Source: Rhodospirillales bacterium BBD 1991-14 | GTDB lineage: Bacteria; Pseudomonadota; Alphaproteobacteria; Kiloniellales; Kiloniellaceae | Direction of reading: 5' to 3' | NCBI GenBank assembly: GCA_001657395.1 | Contig: LYSY01000013.1 | Coordinates: 1-62,948, forward strand | Length of the DNA: 62,948 nt | Shown: positions 11,031-20,106 of the stretch, in pieces | How positions within the stretch are numbered: position 1 is the first letter of the stretch | Layout of the letters: the number at the start of each line of letters is the position of its first letter | Translations under genes and position numbers: made by a program | Notes under the pieces: generated by a model | Seen by the model: only the letters and a program-made list of their open reading frames with translations | Database searches by the model: none | Told to the model about the DNA's origin: nothing

Positions 11031-11677
11031 ACGTGATTCTTTTGGGGCCGCCAGGGGCGGGCAAGGGGACCCAGGCCAAGCGTCTGGAAGAGAAGCACAA
11101 GCTGATCCAGCTCTCCACCGGCGACATGCTGCGTGCGGCCAAAGACTCGGGCAGTGAGTTGGGCAAGAAGGCTAAGCCGATTATGGACGCTGGCCAGCTG
11201 GTGCCGGACGATCTGATGATCGATATCATCTCCGAACGCATTGGCCAGCCGGACTGCGCCAACGGCTTCATTCTCGACGGCTTTCCCCGCACCATACCGC
11301 AGGCCGAAGCGCTGGACCGGCTCTTGGCTGAAAAGGGGATGGAACTGCACTCCGTCATCGAGATGAAGGTCCAGGACGAGATCCTGGTCGACCGGATCAC
11401 CGGGCGCTACACCTGCGCCAAGTGCGGCGCCGGGTATCACGAGCGCTTCCAGGTGCCGAAGGTCGAAGGCGTCTGCGACGTTTGCGGCGGCACCGAGTTC
11501 AAGCGGCGCAGCGACGACAACGCGGAGACGGTGCGCAGCCGCCTGGCGGCCTATCATGCCCAGACTGCCCCGCTCTTGTCGTTTTACGGGGAAAAAGGTG
11601 CATTGAAGTCGATTGACGGCATGACCGAGATCGACCGGGTGACCGAGCAGATCGAAGACGCTCTGGGGGCCGCTTAG
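11027..11677 (+). CDS. adk: Adenylate kinase with a four-cysteine (zinc-type) LID
   Basis: The 216-residue enzyme interconverts ATP + AMP and 2 ADP. The P-loop GPPGAGKGTQ is at residues 8-17 and the AMP-binding DGFPRT at 84-89. The LID carries C130-X2-C133 and C150-X2-C153, the pattern that binds structural zinc in long-type adenylate kinases; the E. coli enzyme lacks these cysteines. It is coupled to secY by a 4-bp overlap and is the last gene before a separate promoter. Confidence 0.97.
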
Positions 11678-11680
11678 TGG

Positions 11681-11708
11681 TTGACTTGGCCTTTCCGGTT
11701 TCTATAAT
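11681..11708 (+). promoter_or_regulatory. Near-consensus sigma-70-type promoter of rpsM-rpsK-rpoA-rplQ
   Basis: TTGACT at 11681-11686 and a perfect TATAAT at 11703-11708 are separated by 16 bp. This begins 4 bp after the adk stop and lies about 100 bp before rpsM, so the alpha operon can be transcribed independently of spc. The match is unusually good for a GC-rich alphaproteobacterium. Confidence 0.8.
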
Positions 11709-11811
11709 CCAGCGGTTCCGGCGCTCTTGGCGACCGGACTCTTCTGCTTGTCTAGACATTACAACCGGGCGCTTGCGGGCCCGAGTTCGCGGCGTTTAAG
11801 GAGTTTGCGAA

Positions 11812-12189
11812 GTGGCACGTATTGCGGGCGTTAACATTCCGACGCAAAAGCGGGTCGAGATCGCCTTGACCTACATCCATGGGATCGGCCGGACCAAGGC
11901 CAGCGAGATCTGCCAGAAGGTGGGCATCCCGCGGGAGCGCCGGGTCAATGAGCTGACCGATGACGAAGTGGTCCGGGTCCGCGAGGCCATCGACCGCGAC
12001 TATGTCGTCGAGGGCGATCTGCGCCGCGACGTGGCGATGAACATCAAGCGTCTGATGGACCTGGGCTGCTATCGGGGCCTGCGTCACCGCAAGGGCCTGC
12101 CGGTGCGCGGCCAGCGGACCAGCACCAATGCGCGCACCCGCAAAGGCCCCGCCCGCCCGATCGCCGGCAAGAAGAAGGCCGCCCGCTAA
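11812..12189 (+). CDS. rpsM: 30S ribosomal protein S13
   Basis: GTG start with AAGGAG about 8 bases upstream (taaggagtttgcga). The 125-residue product starts [20 protein letters not shown] and contains [14 protein letters not shown] and [19 protein letters not shown], all S13 hallmarks. S13 sits at the top of the 30S head, contacting P-site tRNA and forming bridges to the 50S subunit. It is the first gene after the promoter at 11681. Confidence 0.97.
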   Translation: MARIAGVNIPTQKRVEIALTYIHGIGRTKASEICQKVGIPRERRVNELTDDEVVRVREAIDRDYVVEGDLRRDVAMNIKRLMDLGCYRGLRHRKGLPVRGQRTSTNARTRKGPARPIAGKKKAAR

Positions 12190-12246
12190 ACAACGCCCAG
12201 AGACTGAACCGCAGCCCTTTAGCAGCAGGAAACGAGCACCAAGGCC

Positions 12247-12636
12247 ATGGCCAAACCCCAAGCGCGTCTGCGCCGCCGCGAGAAAAAGAACATCACCTCC
12301 GGCATTGCGCATGTGAACGCCACCTTCAACAACACCATGATCACCATCACCGACGTGCAGGGGAACACCATCTCCTGGTCCTCCGCCGGTGGTCAGGGCT
12401 TCAAGGGGTCGCGCAAGTCGACCCCCTATGCCGCGCAGATCGCCGCCGAGGATGCCGGCCGCAAGGCCCAGGAGCACGGCATGCGCACCCTGGAAGTCAA
12501 CGTGAAAGGGCCCGGCTCGGGCCGCGAGTCGGCGCTGCGCGCCCTGCAGGCGGTGGGTTTCACCATCACCGCGATCCGCGACGTGACGCCGATCCCGCAC
12601 AACGGCTGCCGGCCCCCGAAGCGCCGCCGCGTTTAG
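12247..12636 (+). CDS. rpsK: 30S ribosomal protein S11
   Basis: The 129-residue protein contains [34 protein letters not shown] and the C-terminal [17 protein letters not shown], the S11 signature. S11 is on the 30S platform near the E-site mRNA. It is 57 bp after rpsM and 163 bp before rpoA. That latter spacer shows no clear terminator. Confidence 0.97.
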   Translation: MAKPQARLRRREKKNITSGIAHVNATFNNTMITITDVQGNTISWSSAGGQGFKGSRKSTPYAAQIAAEDAGRKAQEHGMRTLEVNVKGPGSGRESALRALQAVGFTITAIRDVTPIPHNGCRPPKRRRV

Positions 12637-12799
12637 GGCCGTATCCTGGGCCCACAAGGCCCCGGCATCGCCCGCCGCGCGATGCCAAGACCATGGCGAT
12701 GTCCGGAGGCTGCCGGCATCCCGCCATTCGGAGCAGACGGCCAGGCCGTCGTCGCTCGATCAGGAATCCGAACAGCCTTGAAGTCGTGAGGGCACCAGC

Positions 12800-13816
12800 G
12801 TGCTGCAGAAAAACTGGACTGAAATGATCAAGCCGTCAAAGCTGGACATCCAGCCGGGACCGGACGCCCACCGGGTTGCCAAGGTGGTCGCCGAGCCGCT
12901 GGAGCGGGGCTTTGGCCTGACCCTCGGCAATGCCTTGCGCCGTGTCCTGCTGTCCTCGCTGCAGGGGGCAGCGGTGACCTCGATCCAGATCGACGGCGTG
13001 CTGCATGAGTTCTCCTCGATCCCGGGCGTGCGCGAGGACGTGACCGACGTCGTGCTGAACGTCAAGGCCATCGCGCTGCGTATGGGCGGCGAGGGGCCGA
13101 AGCGTATGCGCCTGCGCGCCGAAGGGCCGGGCGAGGTGACCGCCGGCCAGATCGAGACCGGGCACGACATCGAGATCATGAACCCGGGCCTCGTGCTCTG
13201 CACGCTCGATGACGGTGCGCGCATCGACATGGAGCTCACGGTCGACACCGGCAAGGGCTATGTGCCGGCGACGCAGAACCGCCCGGAAGACGCACCCATC
13301 GGCCTGGTGCCGGTCGACTCGATCTTCTCGCCGGTGCGCAAGATTTCCTACAAGGTCGACAACACCCGTGTCGGTCAGGTCACTGACTACGACAAGCTGA
13401 CCATGGAAATCGAGACCAACGGCGCCGTGACCCCGGAAGACGCCGTGGCGCTGGCGGCCCGTATCCTTCAGGACCAGCTTCAGCTCTTCATCAACTTCGA
13501 AGAGCCGCAGGCGCGCCACGACGAAGAGGCGCCCAGCGAGCCGCCGTTCAACCGCAACCTGCTGCGCAAGGTGGAGGAGCTCGAGCTTTCCGTCCGCTCG
13601 GCGAACTGCCTGAAGAACGACAACATCGTCTACATCGGTGATCTGGTTCAGAAGACCGAGGGCGAGATGCTGCGCACCCCGAACTTCGGCCGCAAATCGC
13701 TGAACGAGATCAAAGAAGTGCTCTCCTCCATGGGGCTCCATCTCGGTATGGAGATCCCGAGCTGGCCGCCCGAGAACATCGAAGAATTGGCCAAGCGCCT
13801 GGAGGAGCCCTACTAA
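12800..13816 (+). CDS. rpoA: DNA-directed RNA polymerase subunit alpha
   Basis: The 338-residue subunit is read from GTG at 12800 ([15 protein letters not shown]), since alphaproteobacterial RpoA proteins usually begin with a similar QKNW segment; ATG at 12824 is the alternative. The N-terminal domain has [21 protein letters not shown], which dimerises and docks beta/beta'. The C-terminal domain has [20 protein letters not shown] and [12 protein letters not shown], the UP-element and activator contact surface. It shares its operon with three ribosomal genes, linking polymerase and ribosome supply. Confidence 0.98.
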   Translation: MLQKNWTEMIKPSKLDIQPGPDAHRVAKVVAEPLERGFGLTLGNALRRVLLSSLQGAAVTSIQIDGVLHEFSSIPGVREDVTDVVLNVKAIALRMGGEGPKRMRLRAEGPGEVTAGQIETGHDIEIMNPGLVLCTLDDGARIDMELTVDTGKGYVPATQNRPEDAPIGLVPVDSIFSPVRKISYKVDNTRVGQVTDYDKLTMEIETNGAVTPEDAVALAARILQDQLQLFINFEEPQARHDEEAPSEPPFNRNLLRKVEELELSVRSANCLKNDNIVYIGDLVQKTEGEMLRTPNFGRKSLNEIKEVLSSMGLHLGMEIPSWPPENIEELAKRLEEPY

Positions 13817-13968
13817 GGCTGGTCCTTAGAAGACCGGTCCTTTTGAGAGTTTCGGAGCGTTCCGCTCCCCCCGTTCGTACTGGCTGTAGCACCCCAAGGG
13901 GGCAGGTCTGGCGGGCGGCAACGCAATCGGTCTCGTGCGCGAGGCCAGGGTAGAAGGAAGGAACAGAC

Positions 13969-14391
13969 ATGCGTCATGGTCTTCACGGCCGGCGTTTCAA
14001 TCGTACGGCCAGCCACCGCAAAGCCATGTTCGCCAACATGGCGGCTTCGCTCATCAAGCATGAGCAGATCAAGACCACCTTGCCGAAGGCAAAGGACCTG
14101 CGGCGCGTTGTCGACCGCCTGATTACCCTGGGCAAGCGCGGCGACCTGCATGCCCGCCGTCAGGCGCTCTCCGTGCTGCGCGACACGGCGCTGACCGAGA
14201 AGCTCTTCGACGAGCTGGCGGGCCGCTACAAGGAGCGGCAGGGCGGTTACAGCCGCGTGCTCAAGGCCGGCCACCGCTACGGCGACATGGCGCCCATGGC
14301 AATCATCGAGCTGGTCGACCGCGACGAGGATGCCAAAGGCCAGGATTCGGGCCCTGTCCAGGAAGCGGAAGACGACGGCGAGGAGGACTGA
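13969..14391 (+). CDS. rplQ: 50S ribosomal protein L17
   Basis: [20 protein letters not shown] at the start and [15 protein letters not shown] near the end identify L17. At 140 residues it ends in an acidic tail (EAEDDGEED), a third ribosomal protein here with such an extension after L3 and L15. It is the last gene of the alpha operon, 152 bp after rpoA, and is closed by the terminator at 14431. Confidence 0.97.
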   Translation: MRHGLHGRRFNRTASHRKAMFANMAASLIKHEQIKTTLPKAKDLRRVVDRLITLGKRGDLHARRQALSVLRDTALTEKLFDELAGRYKERQGGYSRVLKAGHRYGDMAPMAIIELVDRDEDAKGQDSGPVQEAEDDGEED

Positions 14392-14430
14392 ACCCGCCAA
14401 GTCATGCCCTCACGGCCCATCACGATAGCG

Positions 14431-14458
14431 AAAGGCAGCCCCCGGGGGCTGCCTTTCT
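14431..14458 (+). terminator. Strong intrinsic terminator ending the ribosomal block
   Basis: A perfect 26-bp palindrome (13-bp arms 14431-14443 and 14444-14456) is followed by TTTCT, counting the last bases of the arm. As RNA it would fold into a GC-rich stem with a CCGG loop, ending rpsM-rpoA-rplQ transcription 40 bp after rplQ. Its symmetry means it could also work on the opposite strand. It argues that the following protease gene starts downstream of 14458. Confidence 0.85.
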
Positions 14459-14493
14459 GGTTTGACCGCCCCGCATCGAGCCCCAATTATGGA

Positions 14494-16008
14494 ATGCGAA
14501 GCATGCAACACGTCGGGAGAAGGCCCTTGATCGGCTGCCAGAGGGCGGGACTTTGGGCAGGGCATCGGGCAGGACTGCGGTCCCTTGCGCAGGGCCTTGC
14601 TGTGGTCGCGGTGATCCTCGCCGGGGCGCTCGGCCTCGCTCTGGCGCCGCCGGCGGCCGCGCAGGACCGCGTGGTGCCGGAGAACCGCGACGAAGTGATG
14701 CTGTCCTTCGCCCCGGTGGTGAGCAAGGCGGCCCCGGCGGTCGTCAATATCTTCACCCGGCGCAAGGTGACCCAGCGGCGCCGTGTGACCTCGCTGCTGG
14801 ACGATCCCTTCTTTCGCCGTTTCTTCGGTGGTGGCCGGGGCGAGCAGGAGCAGCGCCAGCGCGAACAGTCCTCGCTGGGTTCCGGCGTTATCGTCGACCC
14901 CCTGGGCTTCATCGTCACCAACGAGCACGTCATCAAGGGCGCCGAGCTCATCAAGGTAGTGCTGAGCGACCGTCGGGAGTTCGAGGCCGAGTTGGTCCTG
15001 GCCGATCCGCGCACCGATCTCGCCGTGCTCCGGGTCGACCCCGGCGAGGAAGCGCTGCCGAGCCTTGCCTTCCGCGACTCCGACACCGTGGAGGTCGGCG
15101 ACCTGGTACTGGCTTTGGGCAACCCCTTCGGCGTCGGCCAGACGGTCACCAGCGGTATCGTCTCCGCCCTCGCGCGCACCCAGGTCGGGATTACGGACTT
15201 CAGCTTCTTCATCCAGACCGACGCGGCCATCAATCCGGGCAACTCCGGCGGCGCGCTGATCACCATGGACGGGCGTCTCATCGGCATCAACACGGCGATC
15301 TACTCGCGCACCGGCGGTTCGGTGGGCATCGGCTTCGCCATTCCAGCCAACATGGTGCGCACGGTGGTGGCGAGCGCCCGGGCCGGCGGCGCCCTGGTGC
15401 GTGCCTGGACCGGCCTGTCCGGCCAGACCCTGACGTCCGACCTCGCCGAGGGCCTGCGTCTCCAACGGCCGGGCGGCGTTGTCATCAGGGAGACCTACCA
15501 GGGCGGCCCGGCGGACCGTGCGGGCATTCAGGCCGGCGACGTCGTCGTCACGGTGGACGACAAGCCGGTGAACGATCTCGAGGCGCTCAACTACCGGGTC
15601 GCCACCGGCAACCTGGGATCCACGGTCAAGATCGGGCTTTTCCGCCAGGGCGAGGCCATCTCCGCCGTCCTGCCGCTCGAAGCGCCGCCGGAAACCCCCT
15701 CGCGCAACGAGATCCGCCTGCTGGGCCACCATCCCCTGGGAGGGGCCTTCGTGGCCAGCCTGTCCCCCGCGCTGGCAGAGGAACTGGACCTGGCCGGCCA
15801 TTGGGAAGGGGTGATCATCACCCGGGTGCAGCGCGGTACACCGGCCCAGCGCGTCGGCTTTCGCAGCAACGACATCATCCTTTCCCTCAACCGGCAGAGC
15901 TATACCCGCTCTTCCGACCTGGCCGAGGCCCTGAACCGCAGCGCCGAGCGGTGGGAGATCACCTTCAAGCGCGGCGGCAAGGTCCGCCGGGTCTCCATCG
16001 GTTCCTAA
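14494..16008 (+). CDS. Do/HtrA-family periplasmic serine endoprotease
   Basis: Read from ATG 14494 (504 residues; ATG 14503 also possible), because the open frame further upstream crosses a terminator. A hydrophobic segment ending LALAPPAAAQ, about 45-55 residues in, is an export signal. The trypsin-like domain shows H145 in TNEHVIKGA, D175 in RTDLAVLRV and S251 in NPGNSGGAL. Two PDZ domains follow: one with GGPADRAGIQAGDVVVTVDD, one near the end with GTPAQRVGFRSNDIILSLN. Such DegP/DegQ enzymes degrade or refold damaged envelope proteins. DegP versus DegQ cannot be decided by reading. It appears to stand alone after the ribosomal terminator. Confidence 0.93.
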   Translation: MRSMQHVGRRPLIGCQRAGLWAGHRAGLRSLAQGLAVVAVILAGALGLALAPPAAAQDRVVPENRDEVMLSFAPVVSKAAPAVVNIFTRRKVTQRRRVTSLLDDPFFRRFFGGGRGEQEQRQREQSSLGSGVIVDPLGFIVTNEHVIKGAELIKVVLSDRREFEAELVLADPRTDLAVLRVDPGEEALPSLAFRDSDTVEVGDLVLALGNPFGVGQTVTSGIVSALARTQVGITDFSFFIQTDAAINPGNSGGALITMDGRLIGINTAIYSRTGGSVGIGFAIPANMVRTVVASARAGGALVRAWTGLSGQTLTSDLAEGLRLQRPGGVVIRETYQGGPADRAGIQAGDVVVTVDDKPVNDLEALNYRVATGNLGSTVKIGLFRQGEAISAVLPLEAPPETPSRNEIRLLGHHPLGGAFVASLSPALAEELDLAGHWEGVIITRVQRGTPAQRVGFRSNDIILSLNRQSYTRSSDLAEALNRSAERWEITFKRGGKVRRVSIGS

Positions 16009-16212
16009 AGGCCGGCTCCTGAAAAGACGGCTCCCGCAAACGTGCCTTTGAAGGCCCCTTTTTTGCCTCTCCGGGGCGCCGCCAGACGGGCGCATTTATG
16101 CCAATCCAAAGCGCTGCGGCCTGCGTATAAGCTTTTGTTTCATCAGTAAACCGAGCTGTGCAGGGTGGACACCCTCCGGACACAGCCCCTTCGATGGCAG
16201 GGAGCAAGGCGC

Positions 16213-16962
16213 GTGACGCACAGGCACACCCCGCATTCCAGGCTTCGTACTCTGGCCGCTGCCGGCCTTGTGGCCGCCCTGAGCAGCGCCCCGGCGATTG
16301 CGAACGAGGCACCGATGACCGATGCGATCAAGCCTCCGGCAGCGGAGTCTCTGGCCGGCGAGACCCTGGCCTTCAAGGTCATGCGTGATGGCTCCCAGAT
16401 CGGCCACCACAAGATCCGCCTGGAGGAGATCGGCGACGAACTCCATGTCGAGGTGGATATCGCACTGGAGGTCAATCTCGCCTTCATCACGCTGTTCCGC
16501 TACGAGCACACGAACAAGGAAGTCTGGCGCGACGGCCGTCTCGTCTCTCTGGAGACGCGGACCAATGATGACGGCTCCGAGTACTGGGTGAGTGCCCGCT
16601 CGTCGGAGGAAGGTCTGCGGGTCGAGGGATCCGCGGGCAGCTTCGTCGCCCCCGCCGGGATTGTGCCGACGAGCTACTGGAACCCGGCAACGGTGGAGCA
16701 GGACGTGCTGCTGGATACCCAGCGCGGGCGCCTGCTGGAAGTCTCCAGCAAAGCCAAGGGGGCAGAGGCGATCCGAACGCCGGAGCGGGTGGTCGATGCG
16801 CGCCGCTTCAAGCTTGACGGCGACCTGAAGGCGGACCTCTGGTATGCGCCGGACGGCGAATGGATGAAGATTGCCTTCGATGTCCGCGGTTCGACCATCG
16901 ACTATGTTCCGGTCGGCCCCCATCCGGGCCTGCGGGCCGCGAACCAGTCGAGCCAGCGCTAG
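16213..16962 (+). CDS. DUF6134-type exported protein of unknown function
   Basis: The GTG at 16213 with GGGAG upstream gives 249 residues; a GTG at 16165 would add 16. The N-terminus (basic HRHTPHSRLR, then a short Ala/Leu stretch ending SSAPAIANEA) is a signal peptide, so the protein is probably periplasmic. The body has a beta-rich pattern with GETLAFKVMRDGSQIGHHKI and later ATVEQDVLLDTQRGRLLEV, which I recognise as the alphaproteobacterial DUF6134 family. No catalytic residues are evident. It precedes the SDR by 150 bp and may or may not be cotranscribed with it. Confidence 0.7.
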   Translation: MTHRHTPHSRLRTLAAAGLVAALSSAPAIANEAPMTDAIKPPAAESLAGETLAFKVMRDGSQIGHHKIRLEEIGDELHVEVDIALEVNLAFITLFRYEHTNKEVWRDGRLVSLETRTNDDGSEYWVSARSSEEGLRVEGSAGSFVAPAGIVPTSYWNPATVEQDVLLDTQRGRLLEVSSKAKGAEAIRTPERVVDARRFKLDGDLKADLWYAPDGEWMKIAFDVRGSTIDYVPVGPHPGLRAANQSSQR

Positions 16963-17112
16963 GGCTTTCCCTCAGGAAGGTCTGCCGCCGGCGCGCGCCC
17001 CGCGCCACTCTGCTATTCTCTGGAACCGACCGCCCGGTCCTGCCTCTCACAAGAGGCGGGATCGTTGCGGTAGTTCTGCCAGGGCCATCGTAACGGAGCA
17101 CGAGAGACATCC

Positions 17113-17883
17113 ATGCCGTTGCCCAAGGATCACTGCATCTGGATTACCGGCGCCTCCCTGGGGCTCGGCAGGGCCCTGGCGCTGCGCTGCGCGCGTGAGG
17201 GCTGGCGGGTGGTCGCTTCGGCGCGGGGCCGCGAGCAGCTGGAAAGCCTGGCGGCCGAGGCAGCGGACCTCAGCGGTGAGATCACGCCCTATCCGTTGGA
17301 CGTGACGGATGCCGCTGCCGTGGCCGCCGCGGTTCAGCATGTTGAAGCCGAGATTGCCCCGATCGGCATCGCGGTCCTGAATGCAGGGACCCACCGGCCC
17401 ATGGCGGCGGAGTCCTTTCGCGCCGAGGACATCGAGGGCTTGCTGAAGCTGAACGTGCTGGGGATTGCGAACTGTCTAGAGGCGCTCCTGCCGCGCATGA
17501 TTGCGCGCCGTCAAGGCCGCCTGGCGCTGGTTGCTTCGGTGGCGGGCTATGCCGGCCTGCCGACGGCGGCAGGCTACGGTGCCAGCAAGGCCGCGGTGAT
17601 CAACATGGCCGAATCGCTGAAGCCGGAGCTCGACCGCCTGGGCGTGACCCTTCAGGTGGTCAACCCCGGCTTCGTGCAGACACCGCTCACCGACAGGAAC
17701 GACTTTCCCATGCCGTTCCTGATGCCTGCCGATGCAGCCGCGGAGGCCTTCTTCCGCGGCTTAGGGTCGCAGCGCTTCGAGATCGTCTTTCCCAGGCGCT
17801 TCGTGTATCTCATGAAGTTCCTGAGAATGCTGCCCTATCGGCTGTTCTTCGCCCTGACACGGCGGACAGTGCCAGGGCGGTAG
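17113..17883 (+). CDS. Short-chain dehydrogenase/reductase (SDR)
   Basis: The 256-residue protein has the classical SDR layout: nucleotide-binding TGASLGLGRALA at about residues 12-23, NAG in VLNAGTHRP, and the catalytic S-Y-K set in VASVAGYAGLPTAAGYGASK. The C-terminus carries extra hydrophobic and basic residues (RRFVYLMKFLRMLPYRLFFA, in part) suggesting membrane association. Homologous SDRs occur beside CFA-synthase-like/DUF1365/FAD-oxidase genes in other proteobacteria, so the substrate may be a lipid or lipid-derived aldehyde (inference). It is followed 37 bp later by an NTF2-like gene, probably in the same operon. Confidence 0.9.
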   Translation: MPLPKDHCIWITGASLGLGRALALRCAREGWRVVASARGREQLESLAAEAADLSGEITPYPLDVTDAAAVAAAVQHVEAEIAPIGIAVLNAGTHRPMAAESFRAEDIEGLLKLNVLGIANCLEALLPRMIARRQGRLALVASVAGYAGLPTAAGYGASKAAVINMAESLKPELDRLGVTLQVVNPGFVQTPLTDRNDFPMPFLMPADAAAEAFFRGLGSQRFEIVFPRRFVYLMKFLRMLPYRLFFALTRRTVPGR

Positions 17884-17920
17884 CGTCTTTCCCAATCTGA
17901 CCACTTTGAGGCCTGCCCGG

Positions 17921-18352
17921 ATGGTATCCCGCGACGCCGTTGCCGCTTACATCGACTTCTTCGAGAACCTCACGCCCGAGGATCTGCCGCGGTTTGAGCA
18001 GGTCTTCGCAGCGGACGCCCGTTTCCGCGATCCCTTCAACGACGCGCGGGGCGTCGAGGCGGTGCGCCGGGTGTTCGAGAAGATGTTCGCGGATGTCGAC
18101 GACCACCACTTTAGGGTGCTGGATCACGCCGTCGACGGGAACCGTGCCTACCTGAACTGGGAGTTTCGGATTACGCCGCGCGGCAAGAAGCAGGCGCTGA
18201 CAATTCTCGGCATGTGCACGGTGGACTTTCGTGAAGACGGAAAGGTCACGGCCCATGTCGACCACTACGATGCGGCAAGCCAACTCTACGAAAGCCTGCC
18301 TTTGGTCGGCGCGCTGCTCAGGTTCATCCGCCGCAGGATCGCAGCCGTCTGA
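17921..18352 (+). CDS. NTF2-like/SnoaL-fold protein
   Basis: ATG 17921 gives 143 residues. FENLTPEDLPRFEQVFAADA followed by RFRDPFNDARGVEAVRRVF is the typical opening of nuclear-transport-factor-2-like proteins, which form a cone-shaped pocket and act as isomerases, cyclases or binding proteins. Later HYDAASQLYESLPLVGALLR closes the fold (in part). No clear catalytic dyad can be assigned by eye. It is paired with the upstream SDR, as in related lipid clusters, so it probably works on the same pathway (inference). Confidence 0.82.
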   Translation: MVSRDAVAAYIDFFENLTPEDLPRFEQVFAADARFRDPFNDARGVEAVRRVFEKMFADVDDHHFRVLDHAVDGNRAYLNWEFRITPRGKKQALTILGMCTVDFREDGKVTAHVDHYDAASQLYESLPLVGALLRFIRRRIAAV

Positions 18353-18391
18353 CGGAGGTGGCGAAGCCCATGCTGAACGAACTCTGGGGAA

Positions 18392-18413
18392 GGTGTTCTA
18401 GCGTCTGAACACC
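18392..18413 (+). other. Hairpin after the NTF2-like gene
   Basis: Perfect 7-bp arms GGTGTTC (18392-18398) and GAACACC (18407-18413) flank an 8-base loop, 40 bp after the NTF2-like stop. No T-run follows, so it may be a transcript-end stabiliser rather than an intrinsic terminator. The remaining stretch to 18787 (about 370 bp) shows no convincing gene; open frames crossing it look like chance. Confidence 0.45.
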
Positions 18414-18787
18414 CCGGCCATACTCACCGCGACCATGGTCGGCGAGAAAGAGTTGCGCTTGCAGTTGACCGATAGCGCCGAGCCGCCGCGCGACGGCACA
18501 GCGGCGCTGCCGTGGCGGTCAAGGGCTCGCAAGGGTGCGCTCGTGAGGCGCGCTGGAAATCCGTTACATCCCGTCACGCGCCAGCCCAGCCGCGCAGTCT
18601 CCAAGCAGACACAACCTGTCACGCGACGACGATGATCAGCCCGAAGGAAAACCCGGGGCGTTCCGGCCCGTTCTCCGAAAAGCCGTGTCGGCGCTCACCA
18701 TCGAACCATCTGCTTGCGAGGCACGACCAACAGGTTGTTGCGGGGACACCGCCGAAGGAACCCGCCCCCAGGTACCAGGAGAAAGCA

Positions 18788-19444
18788 ATGAAAGTCCTTA
18801 TCGCAACCGCTCTGGCCGTCACCGCCGTGACCAGCCTCGGCAGCATGAGCTTTCCGACGGACGCGGAGGCCCAGTTCCACAAGCAGCAGCTGAACACCTT
18901 GCGGAGCACGCCGCCGCAGCTAAACTGCCATACGGGCTTCACCAAGACCGTGCAGGAGTATTACCCTGCGAATCAACACAACGGCTTCGCCAGGAAACTG
19001 ACCTGCCTTTCGGCCACGTTGAAATGCGCCAAACCGACCGACCCTGGCCTGAAACTGAAGACCGATCGGCATTTCCATGACTGGGACCTGAGCCAGGGCG
19101 TCTTCAAGATCCTTTACCGCTGCGGATATCTTCCGACCGGGGCCCAGGTGCAGGCCAAGACGCTGGGCTTAGCGAAGGCACCAATCCAGAAACAGCAAGG
19201 GCCCACGCTGACGACGAAACCGGTCGCGCTGAAGTGCTGGACCGGCTTCAACGCCGCAAACCAGGAGAGTTATCCGGCCAACCAGTATGACGGCCATCCG
19301 AAGCTGCTGGATTGCCTGACGCCGGTGATCAAGTGCCCAAAGGCACCAAAGCCAGGTCTAAAGCTGGGGGTGCATCTCGAACCGATCAACGTCAACGACC
19401 AGCAAGGCACCTTCAAGCTCAGGTACAGCTGCGAATACAACTGA
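18788..19444 (+). CDS. Secreted protein with a duplicated four-cysteine domain, unknown family
   Basis: ATG 18788 with AGGAGAAAG just upstream gives 218 residues; the frame upstream is not supported. A signal peptide (MKVLIATALAVTAVTS, cleavage probably near DAEAQ) indicates export. The mature part is two copies of one domain. Cysteines 47, 73, 80 and 112 and then 150, 176, 183 and 215 both follow C-X25-C-X6-C-X31-C exactly. Shared words are TGF, YPANQ, PGLKL and QG-x-FK. The cysteines probably form disulphides in the periplasm. I do not recognise the family. It points towards the convergent minus-strand lipid operon, from which it is separated by 85 bp. Confidence 0.82.
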   Translation: MKVLIATALAVTAVTSLGSMSFPTDAEAQFHKQQLNTLRSTPPQLNCHTGFTKTVQEYYPANQHNGFARKLTCLSATLKCAKPTDPGLKLKTDRHFHDWDLSQGVFKILYRCGYLPTGAQVQAKTLGLAKAPIQKQQGPTLTTKPVALKCWTGFNAANQESYPANQYDGHPKLLDCLTPVIKCPKAPKPGLKLGVHLEPINVNDQQGTFKLRYSCEYN

Positions 19445-19529
19445 GAGCTATAGAGAAGACTGGCTCGAGCGCCTGTGAGCCCAAAGCATATCTGTTCCAG
19501 GCTGAAGCACAGCCTGTATCAGACATGTT

Positions 19530-20105
19530 CTACTCGGCGGCGACCTCTTGGTTTTCAAAGGCCCGGGCGGTGCTTGCGGGCTCCTTGCGGAAAAAGATCG
19601 TGACCTCGCCGATCTCCAGACCGAACTTGCTGACCTTGGCGCGGTTCACCAGGACGTCGTCGGCCTGCAGGAACATCCAGTCGTCGAAGCGCACGTTCCA
19701 AACCGACTCGCCGATCGGCAGGGCAAGCGTATAGCGCCAGTTCAGGGCGTTGCCGTAGGACACCCCCTCTGCGGCGCCGATGACATCAGCGGCGGTGCCC
19801 TCGTAGCGGTGCGCGTCCAGCTTGCGGATCTTCCAGATGCGCTGCTGGGTTTCCCCGTCTGCATAGACGAAGTCTTCCACCAGGGTGAGCATCTCGCCGT
19901 CCCAGGTGCCCTCGATGTCGACCACGAACTCGCGGCGCAGGGTTCCGAAACGGTCCTCAAAGATGCCCCATGCGCGGGTGTTGCCCGCGAAGTAGTCCTC
20001 GATGAGAAGGCGCGGCTCGCGCCCGTCGAATTGCTCCGGTGTCATACTGCTGCAGCCTGCCGTGAGGAGGAGGAGAAGGGCTCCGAACCAACGCTGAAAA
20101 AGCAT
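19530..20105 (-). CDS. DUF3833-family lipoprotein
   Basis: The 191-residue product starts MLFQRWFGALLLLLTAGC, a lipoprotein signal with lipobox LTAGC, so it is anchored in the envelope. The body (GREPRLLIEDYFAGNTRAWG, then YADGETQQRIWKI and LNWRYTLALP) matches the DUF3833 family, of lipocalin-like beta character; function is unknown. It is the last gene of the five-gene minus operon and starts 1 bp after the MFS stop, so translation is coupled. The constant partnership with CFA-synthase-like and DUF1365 genes suggests a role in handling modified lipids (inference). Confidence 0.85.
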   Translation of the reverse strand: MLFQRWFGALLLLLTAGCSSMTPEQFDGREPRLLIEDYFAGNTRAWGIFEDRFGTLRREFVVDIEGTWDGEMLTLVEDFVYADGETQQRIWKIRKLDAHRYEGTAADVIGAAEGVSYGNALNWRYTLALPIGESVWNVRFDDWMFLQADDVLVNRAKVSKFGLEIGEVTIFFRKEPASTARAFENQEVAAE

Positions 20106-20106
20106 C

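Noticed and set aside
18435-18635. Small open frames in 18353-18787
   Set aside because: No start context, no signal or domain; they look like chance frames in GC-rich DNA.
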